Notes under the pieces: generated by a model | What the model saw: only the letters and a program-made list of their open reading frames with translations | Database searches by the model: none | Told to the model about the DNA's origin: nothing | Shown: piece after piece, positions 46,835-57,598 of the stretch | How the letters are laid out: the number at the start of each line of letters is the position of its first letter | How positions within the stretch are numbered: position 1 is the first letter of the stretch | Position numbers and translations under genes: made by a program | Assembly (NCBI GenBank): GCA_028532985.1 | Contig: JANCIK010000002.1 | Location: 496,001-560,000 of the forward strand | Direction: 5' to 3' | DNA: 64,000 nt | Origin: Stropharia rugosoannulata | Lineage: Eukaryota; Basidiomycota; Agaricomycetes; Agaricales; Strophariaceae

Positions 46835-48511
46835 TTAAGAGCGAAGACAATCGGCGTCACCACTTCCACAGATGTACTCTACAGTCCTGCCTTCTCTGTC
46901 AATTTGTACCTCTAGTCCGGCAAAGACGTCCAAAAACCGGAAGTCTGCAATAGCTGGAGTTGATTTCAAATGAAGTCGCTTCAATGGGAGATAGCGAAAC
47001 CTCCTGGACAGGAATAAGGTCAGACTGAACATTTGTATGTATGCCGAGATGACCCAGTGTGGATCTTGGAGGAGGATAACTGTCTCGAGCTTCGGAAACA
47101 AGAGCTCTCCAGTTATCTTAAGGAGAGAAACAATTTCAAACGAGGAAAGTGTAACCTCAGTAATTGACGTCAGAGATTTGAAAAAATTGGACAGGTCGGG
47201 TTCAACCTTCGTAACGTCAAGACCAAGACATTCACTCCAATAGAGTTTTTTGATCCACGGAGGAAACGCAAAGCTCGATACAGCGTTGAATACCTGTGTA
47301 AAGCCAGTGAATGGAGATCCCGGTTTACAAATGAATAGAATGACGCATTGGCCATGAAAAAGATTTAGGTGTAGAGTAGTGGGGGATATGAAAAGGCCAA
47401 CATGAACTTTCACGTATTCGGTTTCATCAGCAGGAAGTTGGAAGATAGAACACATTATTTTCTTTATATTCCATAGCTTAAGTACTTCCTCCTCGGATAG
47501 GTCTTGCACTGAGTCATTCTGAAAATAAGAGATACCTAGACGCTTCAGAGCTTTAGTCATGGAGGAAAGCAGATCAACGTTTGGCTCCGTTACGCAAGAT
47601 TGAAGGTCGTGTATAAACTTGAATGTGCATCCCCGTGCTGTATTTATGTGTAGCAGAAGCGCTTGATATAGCTCCAGGGCATTGCAAGAAAATGCTATTG
47701 CTTCCAAACGCGGCATCTGTGGGATCACCGACGTCAGGCCAGGAGGCTGAGTAGCTGTGAATCCCGAAAGATGAAGGTCGAGCGTCTTCAATAATGGCAT
47801 GCTGTAGATGGCAGAAAGTATCTCTTTGTCGTTGACGGTCTTAATTTTGTGCAATTTAAGGTTCGTCAAGCTTGGGAAAACCACCACCGGAAGAAGTATC
47901 AAATCTTGAGTAGTCCCGTGCGCAACATTACATACGTGAAAGAGTCGAAGAGATGGGGAAATGTTAGCAAAAAACGTGAAGTTCTTCGGGAGCAAGCAAT
48001 GTGATGATATCAAAAACTCTTTGAGATTATATGCTGGACGGCAAAACATGTTCCAGATGTGTACCGTGTCTTTGTCCGTGAAGCGCATATGGAGCACCAA
48101 TTTCTCGATGCGGTCCCAGTAGTTAAGAAACAAGTTTTCAATGAATTTGAATAAGCCACTTTTGCTTTGTACGTCTGTGTAGAGTCCTATTACTCTCAAG
48201 AGAGAGCTTCCTGTTCTTGCGAGTACAAGGTCGCGCCATTGACCGGATTTCTGGTTCAATAGATCTAATTCGACGCATCGCGACCAGATTTCAGGCGAGG
48301 CTAAGAGAATGTTACGTCAAGTCTGACAGACTTGCGACGCACGGTGGATTATAGCTAAAGCGGACTCCGCTGTAAATGGAGTCTGGTATACGGGATGATC
48401 CATGAGCTCTTCGTTGGCAATGTCGGAGAAGACCTTGAGGAGAATGGTACGGTCTAGCTTGAGCTTGTCTGCGGGTAGGGCCTTTCTAGATTGATGCTTA
48501 GCGCGAGGCAT
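46835..48511 (-). pseudogene. F-box/LRR gene with a single in-frame TGA
   Basis: The frame from the ATG at 48511 is open to 48320, stops with TGA at 48319-48317, and continues open in the same frame to 46835. It would encode 558 codons plus the final stop. Around the TGA the protein reads RASQVCQT[TGA]RNILLASPEIWSRCVELDLL. F-box proteins have Trp at this position (VCQTWRNILLASPEIW), so TGG to TGA is the simplest explanation. The rest is LRR-like: FPSLTNLKLHKIKTV, MPLLKTLDLHLSGF, MPRLEAIAFSCNAL and FPKLETVILLQDP. Nonsense allele, readthrough or base error are the possibilities. Confidence 0.75.
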
Positions 48512-49360
48512 AGATAGATTGTAATCTAGGAGAAGTGCTGGATGATAGTGGAAGTTGTTGAAGCTCGTGTGTTAGAGAGTAATGACAGAATATGGGTTGC
48601 AAAAACGAAGGACTGACGCTTATTTATTCTTTCATACGAATAGGTTCCCCTGATTAATGGGTTAGACTAATAGGAATAAGAAAGTGGTCTTCATGCGCAG
48701 AACCTGTCAAATTAACTCTTCGAGGATGTTAAAGAAGATCCTGGCATTCTCACACCAGAAGCTGATTCTTGAGTCGGCCAAGGCCGCTGAACTTGGTATA
48801 ATCACTTGAATGTACCATTCTTGCAGTCTAATTGCCGTTATTTACTGAGAACTTAAGATTAAGTCCATTCCTAATTGAGGTTTTGAAGATCTCGTCGAGA
48901 CCTTCGAGTCTTGTTCAAGTTAAAATGAGTTGGAACCAAGTTGGAACGTTTAGAGTTGCCGTGGGAAATGTCTGCAAGTTGTTCACACGCCTTGCACACG
49001 CCTGGTGATGTTAGGAATAAGTGATGCTATATGGGGCCAGGCTGGGTACCATTGTCGGCATACTTGCATTCATAGAGATAAAGTTACTTGAAACGGTTCC
49101 GCCAACTGGACTAGGTCCATTGAATCTCGCGGCAGCATCGTGGCGACGTAAATAGAGTTTATATTACCAATTGACAAATTTTCTGTACGAACAAACTATG
49201 TATGTTTTTATCAAGTTTGGATGGCTCACTTGGAGCGCTTTGTAAGAAAAGGGGAAGTAAATGCAAATCGAGTTAGAGATATTGAAAGTGAAAAGAAGAA
49301 GAAAACAGTCCCTCATTGAGTAGTCGATAATCATGTTAGTAGGGAGTGTATGTACGTTCC
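48512..49360. other. Intergenic region, no gene seen
   Basis: F-box gene promoter side and the 3' flank of the repeat-protein gene. No supported coding region. Confidence 0.4.
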
Positions 49361-51022
49361 CTAGTTGTCGTCCTGGGGCTCCTCATCGTCGAATTCGCCA
49401 TCTTCATGGGCGGCATCGAAGTCGGCATCGTCATCGTCGACCTCATTAGGGAGCTCTGAGTCCTCATCCTCGTTGGCGTTATCGAAGTCGGCCTCGGGAT
49501 CCTCGTCGTCCTCATCCTCATTGGCGCCATCAAAGTCTTCCATGGGCATCTCATCGTCCTCGTTCTCATCAGCGTGTTCAGAGTCCTCGGAGGGGAGCTC
49601 ATTGTCCTCGTCTTCATCGGCGTGTTCGTTATCCTCGCCCATATCATCCGCGGTGGGGAGCTCCTGGTCCTCATCGTTGAGGTCTGCGTTTTGGGTTGGC
49701 ATCGAGTCTTCGTCGGTGGTGTTCTCATCAGCCTCGTCGGACCTCGGAGCGATTTCAGCCTCGTTGTCATCAGCCTCGTTGTCGTAAGTAGAGAATTTCT
49801 CGTTGGTTGGCTCGGAATCGTTGGCGGCATCGCAGCGGCGGCGGTGGCGGCAACCGCAACCGCAACCGCAACCGTAGACGGGTACGCGTTCCATGATGCA
49901 AATCCTCTTGCGGCAGCATACCCTTCGGCATACCCTGATGTTTTTCCATACCCTCTTGATCCTGCAGACTCGCTTGCACTTGCAGAACCTCTTCGTGACA
50001 AGGACCTTCCTCCAGACCCATTTGCGCCTCGTCACCCAAACCTTCTTCCATTTGCAGATCCTCACCGGTACACAAACCCTCCTACGAACGAGCTTCTTCT
50101 TGATGACGCAGACCTTCCTGTACTTGGCAACCTTGACTGGGACCAACACCTTCCTCCAGACCCATTTCTTTCCCCATACGTAGTATTTCTTCAGCTTGCA
50201 AACCCTCACCGGGACGCAGACCCTCTTCCAGACCCATCGCTTGCCCCAGACCCAGTATTTCTTGCATTTGCACACCCTGTACGGTACGCAGACCCTCTTG
50301 CGTCTCCATACCCGCTTGGTGACCCAGACTTTCTTCCATCTGCAAACCCTCACAGGTACGCAAATTCTCTTCCATACCCACTTGGTGTGGCAGACGGTTC
50401 GCCACCTGTAGCGGCGGCGCCAAACCCATCGTGGACGGCAGGGGCAGGGACGGCAAGGCCAGCATGGGCGGGGGCAGCATGGACGGCAGCAGCATGGACG
50501 ACGGCAGCAAGGACGGCAGCAGCAAGGACGGCGGCAGCAGGGCCTGCATCCACAGCAGCGAGGCCTGCATCCACAGCAGCGAGGCCTGCATCCACAGCAG
50601 CGCCTGCAGCAGCCGCCGCAGCGTCGGAACAGGGTCTCAGCGGGGACATTGTCCTGCTCCTCTGCGAGGTCAGGCAAGTAGTCCTTTGAGTCGACTTCTT
50701 CGGGAGACGATTCGTCCCATTCCGGGGATTCGGTGTCCTCGACATTCTCAGGGAGAAGGTCGTCGTCGCTTTCAGTGTCTGGCAGATTGTAGTCGTCGGC
50801 CTCAGTGTCCGGGAGATTGTAATCGTTGGCCTCTGTATCTGGGAGATTGTAATCGTTGGACTCTGTGTCCTGTAGATTGTAATTGGCGGCTACAGGTGCA
50901 AGGCCCCCAAGGGCGTCATAAATGTCGACATTTGCCTGATCAACGGGTGCTGCGGACACAGCAACCAGTCCAGACGCAATGAGAAGAAGGGCTGCGATTT
51001 TGCCCTTCATTGAAGAGAACAT
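49361..51022 (-). CDS. Secreted tripartite acidic-basic-acidic repeat protein
   Basis: Single exon, 553 aa, ATG at 51022. A signal peptide covers residues 1-24 (IAALLLIASGLVAVSA). Residues 25-131 are acidic, with tandem YNLPDTEANDYNLPDTEADD-type 10-residue repeats near 47-88. A dibasic RR at 133-134 opens a basic core to 397 that has only one acidic residue. Residues 135-198 are CCGCRPR/PCCRRPCCC repeats, with 28 Cys in 64 residues. Residues 199-380 are beta-like repeats of VWKRVCVPVRVCKxKK-YxVWGKK type, rich in Lys/Arg/Trp/Val/Tyr. A GCGCGCGC run and a second RRR (394-396) close the core. Residues 400-553 are again acidic (ADENEDDEMP-type repeats). Function unknown. The basic doublets suggest kexin processing (inference). 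No known family recognised. Confidence 0.85.
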   Translation of the reverse strand: MFSSMKGKIAALLLIASGLVAVSAAPVDQANVDIYDALGGLAPVAANYNLQDTESNDYNLPDTEANDYNLPDTEADDYNLPDTESDDDLLPENVEDTESPEWDESSPEEVDSKDYLPDLAEEQDNVPAETLFRRCGGCCRRCCGCRPRCCGCRPRCCGCRPCCRRPCCCRPCCRRPCCCRPCCPRPCWPCRPCPCRPRWVWRRRYRWRTVCHTKWVWKRICVPVRVCRWKKVWVTKRVWRRKRVCVPYRVCKCKKYWVWGKRWVWKRVCVPVRVCKLKKYYVWGKKWVWRKVLVPVKVAKYRKVCVIKKKLVRRRVCVPVRICKWKKVWVTRRKWVWRKVLVTKRFCKCKRVCRIKRVWKNIRVCRRVCCRKRICIMERVPVYGCGCGCGCRHRRRCDAANDSEPTNEKFSTYDNEADDNEAEIAPRSDEADENTTDEDSMPTQNADLNDEDQELPTADDMGEDNEHADEDEDNELPSEDSEHADENEDDEMPMEDFDGANEDEDDEDPEADFDNANEDEDSELPNEVDDDDADFDAAHEDGEFDDEEPQDDN

Positions 51023-51102
51023 TGTGGGCTCCTAGTCGGTTTTTGGACTCGAGAAGTGTCCGAGTACTGTGGATACTGATCAAAACCTATTCTGCACCTG
51101 GC

Positions 51103-51110
51103 TTTAAATA
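51103..51110 (-). promoter_or_regulatory. TATA-like box of the tripartite repeat-protein gene
   Basis: TATTTAAA on the minus strand, about 80 bp upstream of the ATG at 51022. Confidence 0.5.
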
Positions 51111-54100
51111 CCGTCAAGCAAGTAAGATTGCAGTGTATGGGTTGTGTGCAAGCGAGCCTTCATCAAGGCATTGTATCCGGCCATAGCCACAAAATATGAA
51201 GGCTTGCTGAGAACAAATCATAAGTGTTCGACATATTTGAGCCCCTATTTCACCGACGGCAGCCATGATTAAATATAATATCCGAAGCGAGTTAGAAACT
51301 TACTGATTTGGTTTTTAGGACACATCGTAGTATGTGTAATTACTTTTTGAAAACCCTTTGCGCAGGCCTTCGAGCTCGTAGATGCACGTGTGACATAAAC
51401 CTGGGTACCAGATTAAACCAGTCTATTGCTGTTGAATTTTGATTACGCGTAGATTGCGCTCAAGTTAAACAAATGTTGGGCGGTAGAAACCAAATGTTGG
51501 GCATGCAGGCCCATTGGATAGTAAGGACATTCACGAGTATAACGTATACTCCGACGAATTTCCAGTCGAGCATAAAGTTCACGACTTCAGTAGGAACTAA
51601 GCATGCTTTACAGCACCAAGCCTGCAGTGCGCTTCGGCAAAGTCGCTGAAAGTAAATGAGAGGAAATGACATCATATAGGAGGCATGAAAGATGTACAAT
51701 ACACACATTCCAAATATTCTCCACCAGTTCTTTGTAGTTGTTATACTCGGTCATTTCGTTCGCCGGCTTGAAGAAAGTATGACATTCAAGTCGACTCTAA
51801 CTACAAGAATTTTGAGGGTGCGACATACCAGAGCAAAAATAATATCTCAGTCTGATGACGAATGCATTTGCAAGTTTTTGTCGTTGCAACAGTAGAGCGC
51901 ATATGTGAATGTCAGATACAGGCTTTCATTCTTTCATGTCAGCGAGCATTTAAAATGAAGTCGCATCGAGTTTGTTTTGCAGCTGCAGTCTCCTGATATC
52001 GCGGTTAATATTACAGTAAATCAGTACACGGTCCGATAGAAGGATACCCTTCTCCCTAACAATGCATACATTCAGCCAGCAGTCAAATAGATTGTTGCGT
52101 GTCGTACATTGTTGACTTGTATGCATTAATGTCATCATCAAGGACAAACGTTCATTTCACAAGGGCGTACGTCGCGAATGAGACGCATATACACCCTCGT
52201 GAGCTTGTATGTTCAGAACTACCGATAAACCTGTGTGGCACGATCTAGAGGCGGAGATAACTCGTGTAATGTAAGCAGTATTCACTCAACTACTACGTTG
52301 CATCCTGCTTGAGTGCCGGTAGGAGAACGCGCGGGGAAAGCAGAGATACATGCACAGATGCTGGAGTTCTGATTAGAGAAATATAGTCAGTGGATGCAGT
52401 AAAGACGTACTGTGCATGTTATACGTCCTCTAAGATTGCAATTTGCTCCCTAACCTCCACCAGTGCGCCAACGTTAACGAAGAGCACAAAGCAACTTGAG
52501 CTTCTGCTACGTGCTAGCCTCTAGGTATATGCGTTTCACCCCATCAAAGCTGCGGCACCACTTTGTGGACGATTGAACATTCGCAAAGAGCCGCCCAACA
52601 GCGGGTACTACATAATACCAAAAGCTTGTCAAAAGCAAGTAAAGCTATGATCGATGTAATATTAGCACATCAAATGCAGTGTAAGTGCAGGCAGGGACAT
52701 ACATGACCCATATACGAGTCGGCATATCCTCACGGTTGCTTCACGGAGGGCGCTTGGGTGAGTCAAGATTGTTGAAGTTGAACCCCGAGCCCTGGTGGTG
52801 CCGCTTGGGTGCCGCTTGTTCGGAGAGACTCAACTTGATACCAATACGTCAGATAATGCGATGAGGACGCGTCAGTCCCGTCGATGATGTTCAATGATCA
52901 TGATCAAGGTGATGACTGAGTACTGAAGCTTGAAGCTTGAAGCCTCGCAAATTGCTTGCAAATGGTATCTCCGGAGTCCGGATTGACCTCAGCTGGCTTG
53001 CAGCTGGCACCTGACGGAGACAGACGGTACTGCTTATATAATACGTTCACACGACTTCTTCGACTTGCCTCTTCCAAGGACTAATCTAAGCAAAATCTAA
53101 GCGTTCAGCATTGAATGTCACATATTCGTATCTCTCTAAAGGTAAGTAATGCTCTTTTAGACTGTATGACCTGAAACATAACACTTGATTGAAATCAGCA
53201 TAAACATAGAATGATTTTCAACGAATGAACTTGGCGAATTTATTATGTGAAAATGGGCGTCGTATCAAAGGCACTGTCCATTTGGTCGTCCCCAGATCGG
53301 CTCACCGTCTGACATATTATGTATATTATTACATGCTCTGACACAGTCTTAACAAGTAGATTTGCTCCTGTGACCGACTCGTACAAGTATTGGAGTCAAT
53401 GATGCATATACCTTGACTCAGAAATGATGCCAACCCCGAGCAAGTCACCCACAAGCGCCCACTATCGCACCTGAAGCTTGAAGTCTCTATCGGCTGCGCG
53501 TCTACTTTGGACATCAAAGCTGGGGCCAAAAAATGTCAGAAACTGTTGAAAAAGCATGCCTTCCCGTCCTTGCGCATAACGCATGGTCACCTCGCTTATT
53601 ACACCACAAAACGTCAACGTGAGAGTCGCCGTGACCTGCTGATATATTTCATTCCTCAGGGAAGCGCGTTCGAAGAATACGTGAGGGCCTATTATCTAAA
53701 TTGTGAAAGGTCACATTCAACACTTTTATGCGAAACTTCGCATGAGTGCGGAATGCGGCCTATGTACTTGTAACAAAATATACAGATAATCTTTTGACTC
53801 CTCTCTCGGGAGTCGGGACAGAGCATCCCCCGTGATGACCTTGGCGTTTAAAAAATTCGCCCATCACTACAGTTTTGACGAGCTTGACCAGCCCCTAGCA
53901 TACTTCATTCTCGAGTCAGCATTGCGATTCAGATGTATGCTCATTGTATGAATAAATTTTAGGCTAGATTTTTCAAAAGACGGTTGGGCCAGACCTCCGA
54001 AGCAATCGCACGAGGACTTTGCCTTGTTTTTTTCTGACATGCCTTGTCATTTCTCTGACAGCGTTAAAGTACTCTTACCGGAAACTCGCAGCGCATGCGC

Positions 54101-54569
54101 CACTCCTGACTCCTATGTGCCCGATATTAATGCAAGTTTTGTTTGTCGGACGGCGTTCATCTATAAATATTCCGCTTAAGCGCCTGCCAAGCCTTATTAG
54201 AAGTTTTGACTTTTAGCTTGCATGAACTTGTCTCGAGACCAGAGTTCAATTAAAAGTACGATTTACATACTAACGAGCTTGATATTAAACACAAAAAGCA
54301 GCTCTCCTCAAGTCGCTATCTCAATCGATTGATCGGAACATAGTGGAGTGACATGAGAGTGTACCGGTACCTTTCGTCTGCTGATAAGTATCGTCACGTA
54401 AGAGTGTGGTTAGATGGGAAAAGAGATGGCAGAAGATGATAGCATGACAGCTAAAGAAGTGAATAAAATCAAAACTTCTCAATGACCCGTCTCTTGATTT
54501 GTAAAGACGAAGAACGACATGAGAACTACACAAGCACAGGAGTCGGGACTTTTGACATACTAGTTGAAA
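51111..54569. other. Gene-poor region of the accessory block
   Basis: 3.5 kb with no supportable large gene. A TATATAA box near 53034 is followed by a pyrimidine-rich leader, an ATG at 53115 and a GTAAGT donor after nine codons. The spliced frame stops after 18 codons, so a non-coding or remnant transcript is possible. A triple GCTTGAA tandem repeat lies near 52923-52942. Confidence 0.4.
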
Positions 54570-54578
54570 TATATAAAG
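54570..54578 (+). promoter_or_regulatory. TATA box of lectin-like gene
   Basis: TATATAAAG about 63 bp before the ATG at 54641. Confidence 0.6.
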
Positions 54579-54640
54579 AGCTCGCTCTCTTCCTAACTTT
54601 GTATCAGTTACATCTCTCTGTGTGCATCATACCATCTATC

Positions 54641-55371
54641 ATGGTAAACCTCAGCAACATTGGTACTACGACAGTGGGGCTCCTTGGAGTCGGTAGTACA
54701 CTCGTGAACGTCCTTGATTTCCAGGGGAATTGCATGGACTCCATAGGAGGTCGGACGGACGATTTCACTGCCGTTGAAAGCTACGCATGTGTCAGCGGCG
54801 CACAGAACCAGATTGTGAAGGCATCTCTCCAATTTCTGTAAAATAGGAAACAACTAATTTTGTCTTATGATTCCCTTCTTTAGTGGAACTTCACCCAAGT
54901 CGGCCCCAACTTCCAAATCACTCTGAAAGGAGCCCCAACGGCCGTGGTATCAATTCCATTTGTCGGAAACACCGTTCCAAGCCTTGCAGCAGGGTTCGGT
55001 CTCATCCACCAGCAAGCCCTGTTCCGAAACAACTCGGTCATGACATGGCAGGTACAGGCAAACAACAACTTCCTCGGCAAATTCAAGTGAGTATCATCTT
55101 GATTCCTATTAGTACAAATCACCCCAGCCAGTGCTGAAAGTCAAATGTAGCCTTATTGCAAACTTTACTGTGAACACTAATTTTGTTGCTGTTCTCACCT
55201 CTTGGCCGAAGCGGGTAGGTAATGTGGGCTTCGTAGACTCTCCGTCAGCTCCAGTAAGTTCTGTATGACAAATACACTGCATAACGAGTTAATTTCCTCC
55301 CGTAGCTCACTTTAACCCAATTGAACTTGACCGATCCTCAACAAGTATTCTCCTTCGTGGCAGCATCTTAA
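54641..55371 (+). CDS. Small R-type (QxW) lectin-like protein
   Basis: Exons 54641..54814, 54884..55086, 55151..55253 and 55306..55371 give 181 aa with continuous frame. The first exon-exon join reads FQGNCMDSIGGRTDDFTAVE...CVSGAQNQI|WNFTQ. This matches one beta-trefoil repeat of R-type lectins: C-x-D-x-x-G-G, then N-Q-x-W. The remainder (FQITLKGAPTAVVSIPFVG, SVMTWQVQANNNFLGKF, LIANFTVNTNFVAVLTSW) is strand-rich without further clear QxW motifs. The start MVNLSNIGTTTVGLLGVGST is not a strong signal peptide, as in many cytosolic fungal lectins. Carbohydrate binding is inferred, not shown. Confidence 0.65.
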
Positions 55372-55754
55372 CGTACATGATCTTGCTACATATTGTTGTC
55401 CTAAGTTGACGAGAGTCCGAAAGTGTCTATATATTCATTCATAGTACGCCTGAAGGCTTGAATTAATCACCCAGTCCTGGTGCCTCAGCGCATTTGGAGT
55501 ATAGTAAGAAGGATTATGACCCACTGACATGCCATCGGAACCAATAGCATGTGGACCCACAGAAATCTATTTTTAGAGTATTCACTATGCAAGTTCATGC
55601 AAGCTTTATAGGCAGTCTCATAACTCGTATATTCAATCATTGAACCTGTTCAACATAGTTACACGCATTCTATTTCAATATTTACGAATCAAATTTACAA
55701 GCCACAAGCTACGGTAGGGACAACTGCCCAGATACCCGACTTTCTTCGTTTATT
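55372..55754. other. Convergent intergenic region
   Basis: AT-rich spacer between the lectin-like gene and the His-rich gene. No gene seen. Confidence 0.4.
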
Positions 55755-56558
55755 TCAGTGACGGCGGCGCCCATGGCGACGGGACCCACGGCGCGAATGG
55801 CGCCGACGGTGAATAACGCGGTGGACGACATGGTGGTGACGACGTCCATGGCGCCTGGACCCCCGCCAATGGTGGTGCACGACGTGGTGGTGACGACGTC
55901 CATGGCGCCTGGACCCCCGCCAATGGTGGTGTACGACATGGTGGCGGTGGTGCCAATGGTGGTGGTGGCGGTGATGCCAATGGCGGCGGGGGTGCCAGTG
56001 GTGCCAATGGTGGCGATGGTGACGATGGTGCCAGTGACGGCGGGGGTGCCAGTGGTGCCAATGGTGGCGATGGTGACGATGGTGCCAGTGACGGCGGGGA
56101 TGCCACCAATGGTGGTGATGGCGGTGACGCCAACGACGCGGGCGCCAATGGTGCCAGTGATGACGGTGCCAGTGACGGCGATGCCAGTGACGGCGGGGAT
56201 GGTGGCGACGATGATGTCCCCATGGCCAAGGGAAAGGCCACCACGGGGTGTTTACAACACATGGACAGAAGCTTTCTTCTAACTCTGTACTTGCTGGAGT
56301 TTGGTCGCCTCCATTGTTACTTTCGATCGAAGTATCGTCATATGTAGCCGGAAGTTTGTCCGACGGAGTGTTATAGACCCAGTCATTGGCACTCTGGTCC
56401 TTGAAGCTGTCATAGATAGGCGCGGCAGTGCTTTCTATGGGTAGAGTATTTGTTTCTCCGAGCGAAAGGTCATTTCCAGTTTCGACCACAGATGTTGAAG
56501 TGACCGTGACTGCAGCCGTGGTGACCAGGAGACACCATGCCAGGAATCTGGTTTGCAT
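55755..56558 (-). CDS. Secreted His/Arg/Trp-rich repeat protein
   Basis: Single exon, 267 aa, ATG at 56558. Signal peptide: MQTRFLAWCLLVTTAAVTVT. Residues 22-97 are a Ser/Thr/Asp/Glu spacer, then CPC and a PWWPFPWPWG block (105-114). Residues 115-267 contain no acidic residue and consist almost wholly of His, Arg and Trp with some Pro, Val, Ser and Gly. Unit one is HPRRHWHHRHHRHHWHHW (18 aa), with two near-exact tandem copies and a partial third around 153-207. Unit two is VVHHHWRGSRRHGRRHHH (18 aa), twice near 208-243. It would be strongly cationic and able to bind Zn, Cu or Ni, or polyanions. That role is inferred from composition. No known family recognised. Confidence 0.82.
   Translation of the reverse strand: MQTRFLAWCLLVTTAAVTVTSTSVVETGNDLSLGETNTLPIESTAAPIYDSFKDQSANDWVYNTPSDKLPATYDDTSIESNNGGDQTPASTELEESFCPCVVNTPWWPFPWPWGHHRRHHPRRHWHRRHWHRHHWHHWRPRRWRHRHHHHWWHPRRHWHHRHHRHHWHHWHPRRHWHHRHHRHHWHHWHPRRHWHHRHHHHWHHRHHVVHHHWRGSRRHGRRHHHVVHHHWRGSRRHGRRHHHVVHRVIHRRRHSRRGSRRHGRRRH
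55827..55934. repeat. 54-bp tandem repeat, two copies
   Basis: Two consecutive 54-bp units (55827-55880, 55881-55934) differing at few bases, encoding the 18-aa VVHHHWRGS unit on the minus strand. Confidence 0.9.
55985..56092. repeat. Second 54-bp tandem repeat, two copies
   Basis: Units 55985-56038 and 56039-56092 are nearly identical and encode the 18-aa HPRRHWHHRHH unit on the minus strand. Same period as the neighbouring repeat but a different sequence. Confidence 0.88.
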
Positions 56559-57598
56559 GACTGAAAGCAGATGCAGAAAGAGACTGCGATAACTGTCATC
56601 CGACAAAGACCCGACTTTATAGAGAGTCCATCATTTGCGACGACATAAATGAGACAGCCATCGTGCACGGTGGCTTGCATGATAAAAGGTTAAGGAATGC
56701 ACGACTCCCGGTGCTCCAAGACAGGCTGAAGATTCGAAAGATTAAGTACGTCTTATCGTACAGCTGCAATACAGATATTAATCGATTTCGCTGGAGCTAG
56801 CATGTATAAAGGATAATATACCTCCTGTCAATTTCGTTGGAGTGCTTTTTCCAGACTTTGATTCACAAGTATGCCAGAGATGGGCAGGTATGTATACAAT
56901 GTGCATACGCTCGCGGGGGCCGTGTAAGGACGTGTTTACATTTCTTTGCGTGGGTTTTGCCTCCAGTCAACTAAGGCTTAGAAGATACGTTCTTCTGTTT
57001 TGCGTCCTTCTGTTTTCCTCTTTGTCATATGTTCCTCTTGGTCTCATGCTCCGTTTCATATTCTGGCAATACAGACCCAGATATCCCGAGCGCCCATGTG
57101 TTTTATATCTGCGCCTCGTGCGACAGTGAATCGAGTTCTCTTTCCTCCTCAGCTCTTCTCCAGTGTTTTTCGCCTAGCATTTGGTGGGTAACTTGCTGCG
57201 TCGGCTGTCTTCTGTGCGGCCGTTGATTTTGTTAGGCATTGAAGGGTACTGCGGCGTACTGTCGACGTACCCAATTTGGGCAGGTTCAAGGAGAGTACTT
57301 TTGCAGTACTTACTATTTTCGGAGTCCGTTGCTTTCGACTATGTGCCGCACGGCTTGATTGTGATCTGAGCGGTGGCCGGCGGCGGCACATGTTCGGCAC
57401 CAGTTCTCCGTGTCGGCTAGTGAGTAATCCGACTCAAATCTGGCTCGTCAAATCAATAATGTCAAATCTATACTATGCAGCAAGTATACAGGGCCCAGCA
57501 GGCAAGCAACTAGACACCAACACAGTTGCGTAGCCATCTATAACAAATCTATAAAGTCGTTGAACAACGCCATCTGTCATACCTGGAAACCTGGAAAG
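56559..57598. other. Divergent intergenic region
   Basis: Upstream regions of the His-rich gene and the P450. A TATAAAG box (minus strand, 56615-56621) serves the His-rich gene. T-rich DNA lies at 56940-57060. No supported coding region. Confidence 0.5.

Noticed and set aside
48317..48319. Selenocysteine or reassigned TGA as explanation of the interrupted F-box gene
   Set aside because: Basidiomycete nuclear genes are not known to use either, and the expected residue is Trp, which fits a simple TGG-to-TGA change.
49574..50689. 371-aa plus-strand frame over the tripartite repeat gene
   Set aside because: It is the mirror of the repeats on the coding strand: no signal peptide, no promoter, and composition explained by the minus-strand codons.
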